From Moringa oleifera (Eukaryota; Streptophyta; Magnoliopsida; Brassicales; Moringaceae), in assembly GCA_021397835.1 (NCBI GenBank), contig JAJFZO010000407.1, positions 124,001 to 188,000 of the forward strand: a stretch of 64,000 bases of DNA, read 5' to 3'. The notes under the pieces were generated by a model. It did not search any database and had not been told where the DNA came from. It saw only the letters and a program-made list of their open reading frames with translations. This document shows, one piece after another, positions 58,771 to 64,000 of the stretch (position 1 is its first letter; every line of letters begins with the position of its first letter). A program made the translations under genes and the position numbers.

Positions 58771-59072
58771 TTGATTCCTTTTCTAGCTTCTGTGTAGGTA
58801 GATCTGAGGTACAAACATGAAGAAAAAATTTGGGGAAAGAGGCTGGACAAAGAGAGAGAAAGCTCGATTAGAGAGAAAGTTCAATGAGAGAGAATACTAA
58901 TACTGTGTACTGTTTCTTTTTTTGAATTTATTTACTGTTAAGGGTATTATTGTTTTTAACATGGGTATTTTAGTCTTCACAGTACATGAAAGTGCTAAAA
59001 AGAAAAAAGTTAGAAAAAATGGATAGTTTTACAAAACAGGGAACAAGAAGTGCTATTTTTGTCAATTTCCTC
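58771..59072. repeat. Right terminal region of the MULE
   Basis: Non-coding. 58800-58900 is rich in GAGAGA; from 58980 the terminal repeat text (GTGCTAAAAAGAAAAAAG, TGCTATTTTTGTCAATTTCC) leads to the end at 59072. Confidence 0.8.
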
Positions 59073-59081
59073 ATATTTTTT
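59073..59081. repeat. Target-site duplication of the MULE, right
   Basis: ATATTTTTT, the partner of 48930-48938. Confidence 0.9.
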
Positions 59082-62000
59082 TATGTGAAAGTTTTTTTTA
59101 CAAAAATTTTAATATAATAAATAAAATATACCAACACTTATTTTATCAATATATTTTAACATAATACTCAATTTTATTTTTTAAACAAATTTATGATATT
59201 ATTTAACATGATAATAACTTCTACCACTAATATACTATACAATCCAAGCTTTCCCACGAAATCGATAATATAGTCTAAGACACCTTCATCACTTCTTCCA
59301 TCATCACAAATTTTATCATAATCCAAAATTACATTTCAATTTAAATTTATTATCTGTTTTCAATTATAATAAATCATAATTTTCATTCAACAAAAATATT
59401 CAATAATTATCAAGAGGCAAGAAAAATTTTACTTATAAATTATTATCATTTTTACAATATAAGTTCAAAATGCAAATACATATTTTAACAACTTCATCGT
59501 GTCATTACAAAAATTAAAAGCACAAGTCTTGCATATTTACCTGAAGTTTGTGTCTAACACAAGATTCCATATATACTCATTAGTTATATTTATGAAAGAT
59601 AAAAACGTTAGTAAAATTACAGTTTACAATAATCATATCAATTATACAAATAATTATTTTTTTGAGTATAGAACATTATTTTTATGTTTATTTGATGATA
59701 TTTCTCAAGTATTTCATTACATGGTATCTATACTCAATGTTTGAAGTTCGATAAAGACACTGCATTAAAACAGTTTAAATGTTATAATTTGTGAAATGAA
59801 TAAATGTAATAGAATGTTTTTATAAATACCTTAGCAACCATCTTTTTGCAATTCTATCTACCATTCGATAAGACATCAGTGGTTAGGAATATTCTAAAAG
59901 AATTGATAAAAGCAAATAATTAATAATCTGGAAACTTTAAAAATATATAGTAACATAAGTAAAAATAATAAAAATAATAACTCATGTGGACATAAACACA
60001 TCCAATTCGAATCGAAAATCATATCCACCAGATCAAAAACATTATATATGAACAACAAGAAGCGTATTACCATCGCAATCATGTATTTGCAAGTGGATGC
60101 AAAATTATGGTGGCAAATTTGATGATGATGCAACTGCGAGATACGTGGTCCAAAATAGAATGGTGGTAAGAGAAATAACAGTAATATGAACGACAAGAAG
60201 AGTGGTGACAAGCCATCTTCTTAAAACAAAAGGAAAAGCTCTATGTTCTGCTTCATTTGTAAAAGTCCAAACATGACTAGAGAATGCCAAAAAAAGGAAA
60301 AGTTGAGTGGTGACAACATTAGATAAGAATACAGGTAACTCAAATAAAGGGCTTTCTCGACTAAATCTCTTTTAATTATTAAATACAATCACAATGGATA
60401 GTCATATGTAATACAATGACTTGATGCATGTGAGGAAGCAAGTATAAATACCTAACTTTATCACCAAAAAAATTAGAAAAGAAGGTGCTTTAGACTAACG
60501 AATGGTCAATTGGGAATACAATGTGTTCCAAGGAAAAAAGAGAGTGTTTGAATTTGCAATAATCTTTTCATGGTCAGGTTAGGATGAAAGGTCAAGCTTC
60601 ATTAAGGCATTGTGTCAAGCAAAAAGTGATTGGTTAAGATCAAAAGAATTGAAAGAATTATTAAGGAATGATCAATGTCGAGCATTCACAGTTCACAGCT
60701 TATTATTTAATAATGTTATACTTGATCAAGAAGCATGTGCAATTAAAATGAACTAGAAATTACAAATATCATTAATAAAAATTTAGTCATTACATTGATA
60801 AAGGTGAAAGCAATACGCAAAAAAAAAAAAAAAAAAGACATGGCAAAAATATAACCATGAGGTTGAAGTGTCTTCAAAAGCGTCAGCTTGAGCAAAGGTC
60901 AAACCCTCAACAACATCAAGATCGAGATTATCTTTCTCTATGAAGGACTTTGATGCGATCGTGGTTAAGGTCGAGTGAAGGACCACAGTGTCTACTATTA
61001 ATGAAGCCATTTAAACCCAACTCAAGTTAACATTGAGCATTTGGCTTTTGATCTCCTTCACCAAACTTGCTCGAATGGGTAATATAGAGTTGTCACAACC
61101 CTCTTAACCTCAACAATAAATTCAAAATTGTTTTTAAACTTAGCAATCCCTCTTTTACTATTTTCTTTTATTTAGAATTATTGACCTTCTTCTAAATGCA
61201 ATGCTCAAGATTTCTATGTCGCCTTCTCTAGTTGAATATTCTATTGAATGGTGAGGTTTTTCCTTACCTTATTAGCTCAAACGTCGATATTCTTGTGCAT
61301 ATTCTTGAGTTTCTTATCAGCTAAATTCAAATCATTCTCATGCTTTAACATTATATTCTTTACACGATCAATCTTTTCTTAAAGAGAGATGATTTGGTTT
61401 ATTATCTTTGTAAAGGATTTATTGGCAATAAAAGACTAATTATGAAAATATCTGAGTCCAGTACTATAATAATCATACTATCTTGTGGTAATTTTCATAA
61501 GTTGATTTGTCTGAAAAAAGAAAAAAGAATGATAAAAGAAAGCAGAAAATGTGAGGTCAGGTCAAGAAAACTGATTGAAATAACCAAAAAAAAAAAAAAA
61601 AGAACAACGAATAATCAAGGTTTTATATTGCCTTGTGAAGACAAAATGCAAAATGGTCAAAGAAATCTTAGTTGTTTTCTGAGATGAATTACTCCTTGTG
61701 AACTAAGCAAATAGATTTTTTGACCAATTTGTACACCTTGGCAGCAAAATCTATTTTATCGTCTACTTGATGTTCCAATAAAGGAAGAATCTTTCTTCCT
61801 TGGGCACAAAAAGAAGAATTAGCATCAAGTTGGGTAAAGTATCTATGGTACTTCGATCTTGATATCGACTCAGGGCCTAGTTAGTAATGATGGTTATTTC
61901 TTGGATAGTTAACCAAAGAGAGGAAGGTGAAGATTTATATAGATTTTTTGTGTTAGTGGAGTTGAAGTGTTTATTAGTTAAGAGATTTGGCTTGTTTTAA

Positions 62001-63583
62001 TTTATTTGGATGGAAGAGGGGTTGAGGTTAGGATCGGGGTTACCTTCCTTTTCTATTGTCTTCTTCTCTGTAGTCGAAACCGTTACCTTGACACCAGCTA
62101 TTATAGTTAGGTTGGTTGGTTGTAACCCAACCCAAAGCCAATTCCATTTCCCTATTGAGATTATCTTGGTAAACGATTTTAGATGGATCTGCAAGACAAA
62201 GAATTGAATTAGCAAAAGGTCAAACAAAAGAAAATAAAGATAAAAAAGAAGCTTATATATTATTAAACCTTAAAAGATGGCTTCTAAAGAGGTGCTCGTG
62301 ATCCAAGAGCAAATGTGAGAATTGGGTCGAGATCAACAATTGAAAATTTTTTATTTGATACTAGATCAGGGTCGGTGAATCATTATCAAGTAATAGTGTT
62401 TTAGGAATGATTTTGAAGACAATTTAAAGGCAAAAGGTTAAGGTCAAATGAGGAGTCAGCTTAATGAAGATCAATAATTGTCTTATCGCTAGAAAACAAA
62501 TAGACTAATGGTGGCTTGATCAAAAGGTTGGGATGCAACATATTTTGATGAACCTAGACCTAAAGCTATAAACCCTTATGACTTGATCATTAGTGAAAAA
62601 GTTAAACATTTTCTTCTTACTCGATCCTTCTTTAAGCTTATTTTACAACTTTATTTCCTATCACTAAGGATCAAGATTTGATCCACATGTCTAATAAGCT
62701 CAGAACATGCATTAAGGTTAGGACACATCCTTTTCCATTAAGCCCAGAAGTATTAGTTTCTCTGATCCTTGTTGAATTGGAACAGGTTCCTAATGAATAG
62801 TAAGGGTTTCTTTAGACTAAAATACCAAAAGTTAGGATGATCCCAACCTTTTTCATCCTTTGTTTGTTAAGGTCAAAGAATGTGCTAAAAAAAGCTATAG
62901 AGCAAACCCTAGCATTCTAAATCTAGACACGTACAAGTAAACGTAATTAAGCTTTTTTAGGAATTGGGTAATAATTGAGAAAGAGAGATATTATATGTTT
63001 CACAAACATAAAGCATAAAAGGATGAGTTAGGAAAAGCATATCAGCCTGACTGCAATTTTCAAAGACACAAACTAGCCATCAGTTTCAGACCATGGCCTT
63101 TCTAATTGGGGGAGAGCTTCTAACCTTAAAAGGATGATGTATTTTTGTCATGCTATTTGGAGTTTGGCTTCGGTATAAAGAAAAGGTTTGAAATTTTTTG
63201 TGGAAATAGAAAAAGAATAATAAGATGAAAAAGAAGAAGGAATTAACTAAAAGAAAAAGCTTAAAGATTACAAATGCTTGGATGAGAAAAAGAAAGCTTG
63301 TGGATACTAAGAATGCAGAATAGGGCAAATGAAGTGTGAAAGGTTGATTATATAGTGGATAACTAAAAAGCCACAATTCAAGACCTTTATGAATCCCAAA
63401 ACACAACATTTTAAGTGCATACAAAATCACTATTATTATTGTGTTAGAATGTAACTGTGAAAGGTGACTAAACATCAAAGATGGTTAAGGTTAGGTGTGA
63501 CGACTGCATCAAGATTGGCATCCGACCATGCAAATTGACCAAGCTAAAGCATGATACTTTGACCTTGTTGATTGATTATATCA
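59082..63583. repeat. 4.67-kb tandem duplication, copy 2, second part
   Basis: Continues the match to 44273-48767 after the MULE. It contains the same gag zinc-knuckle remnant (about 60241) and the same possible antisense ORF remnants (60783-62227, -). Small differences, such as A-run lengths near 60820 and 61590, are the main changes. No functional gene seen. Confidence 0.95.
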
Positions 63584-63710
63584 AAGCCTTATACTCGACC
63601 ATGCTATTTGACCAAGTCAAAGCATGATACTTAACCTTGTCAAATGATTGAGCCAAGACCATGTTAGTTGACCAAGTTAAAGTTTAAGGCTTGATCTTAT
63701 TGTTTGATTA
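63524..63710 (+). repeat. Degenerate three-unit repeat (GACCATG...TTGACCAAG)
   Basis: Units start GACCATGC(A/T)(A/T) or GACCATGTTAG at 63524, 63597 and 63657, each followed by TTGACCAAG and AAAGC/AAAGT text. In duplication copy 1 only one unit remains before the junction. Confidence 0.75.
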
Positions 63711-64000
63711 GTAAAAATAAAATTTAGCTAATTAATTCACATTGTCTATGCTTATACTTGTCAAAAATTGGTGCCTAACCATGAAAAGTCAACTATGAAA
63801 AATTTGATCATGAAAGAGAAAGGTAAAACTCGATCATTCAAAGATTTAATCATGTGATGAAGGGTGATAAAGTTCAAATTCTAAAAAGTTATCACCTCTT
63901 TTAAAATTTTCAATACCTATTAGAATTTTGTGGAAGAATTTAAGGACTGCAGAGGATACCAAGTGCAACAAACAACAGCACACACATCACCCTAGAGAGC
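63711..64000. other. Non-coding right edge
   Basis: No gene or defined repeat seen. Confidence 0.5.

Larger units (their letters stand above)
48939..59072. mobile_element. Kaonashi-type MULE (10.13 kb) with Ulp1-like and MURA genes
   Basis: Boundaries are fixed by the empty site at 44264 and the 9-bp target duplication. Termini are weakly inverted: GGGGAAGTTTTATATT at the left, GAGGAAATTGACAAAA on the minus strand at the right, each followed by AGCACT and, further in, TTTTTAGCACTTTC. So the inverted repeats are short and degenerate, as in non-TIR MULEs. Inside are a DUF1985-Ulp1 gene (+) and a MURA gene (-) in convergent order, internal TCGTG motif arrays, and 146-bp and 162-bp tandem repeats near the right end. 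Families of this type are known from Arabidopsis (Kaonashi) and melon (CUMULE). Both genes are damaged, so this copy is probably not autonomous. Confidence 0.93.

Overview
The window is nuclear DNA of a flowering plant, almost certainly a eudicot. It is AT-rich, its genes have GT-AG introns, and one intron-rich housekeeping gene for sucrose-phosphate phosphatase (SPP) is present. Most of the rest is transposon debris of kinds typical of plant chromosomes: Mutator-like elements (MULEs), Ty3/Gypsy remnants, Tourist-like MITEs and foldback MITEs. The species cannot be named from the sequence alone. I count four protein genes that look functional: SPP (17325-20695, +), a two-exon gene for a small plant protein present as two near-identical copies (28182-28602 and 41806-42227, +), and a 36-codon ORF behind a G-box promoter (26176-26286, +). 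There is one tRNA gene, tRNA-Cys(GCA) at 21432-21503 (-).

Layout. 1-7829 is an old, decayed MULE cut by the window edge. It carries an Ulp1-like protease pseudogene (+) facing a MURA transposase pseudogene (-). 7930-10366 is AT-rich DNA with two foldback MITEs. 10757-15720 is a second, unrelated MULE remnant with roughly 100-bp terminal inverted repeats. 16190-21110 is the SPP locus, followed by the tRNA. 21504-25860 is non-coding and holds MITEs. 25898-26286 is the G-box promoter and short ORF. 27339-29075 and 41017-42705 are the two arms of a 1.7-kb duplication, each with an upstream ORF and the small gene. Between them lie about 12 kb of nested Gypsy remnants (a chromovirus-like element with a tRNA-iMet primer site, and a Tat/Ogre-like pol) plus MITEs. 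43433-43522 is a 43-bp-arm hairpin. 43978-44180 is a scrambled third copy of the small gene.

44097-63583 is a 4.67-kb direct tandem duplication of TE-derived DNA. Its second copy was split by a 10.13-kb MULE (48939-59072) flanked by a 9-bp target-site duplication, ATATTTTTT. This MULE is of the Kaonashi/CUMULE type: a ten-exon DUF1985 + Ulp1 (C48 SUMO-protease-like) gene on + faces a MURA transposase gene on -. Both genes are damaged. The protease has one frameshift and one stop but keeps its catalytic residues. The transposase is broken by two tandem duplications of 11 and 52 bp. The old MULE at the left edge has the same gene pair in the same layout, so the pairing predates both insertions.

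The most unusual signals are: a short TCGTG motif scattered through the introns and spacers of both Ulp1-type MULEs, always sense to the neighbouring gene so that it flips at the convergent point; a 162-bp subterminal tandem array; an exon-start duplication in SPP that creates a decoy splice acceptor; a 28-codon upstream ORF kept in both copies of the small gene; and the very short G-box-driven ORF.
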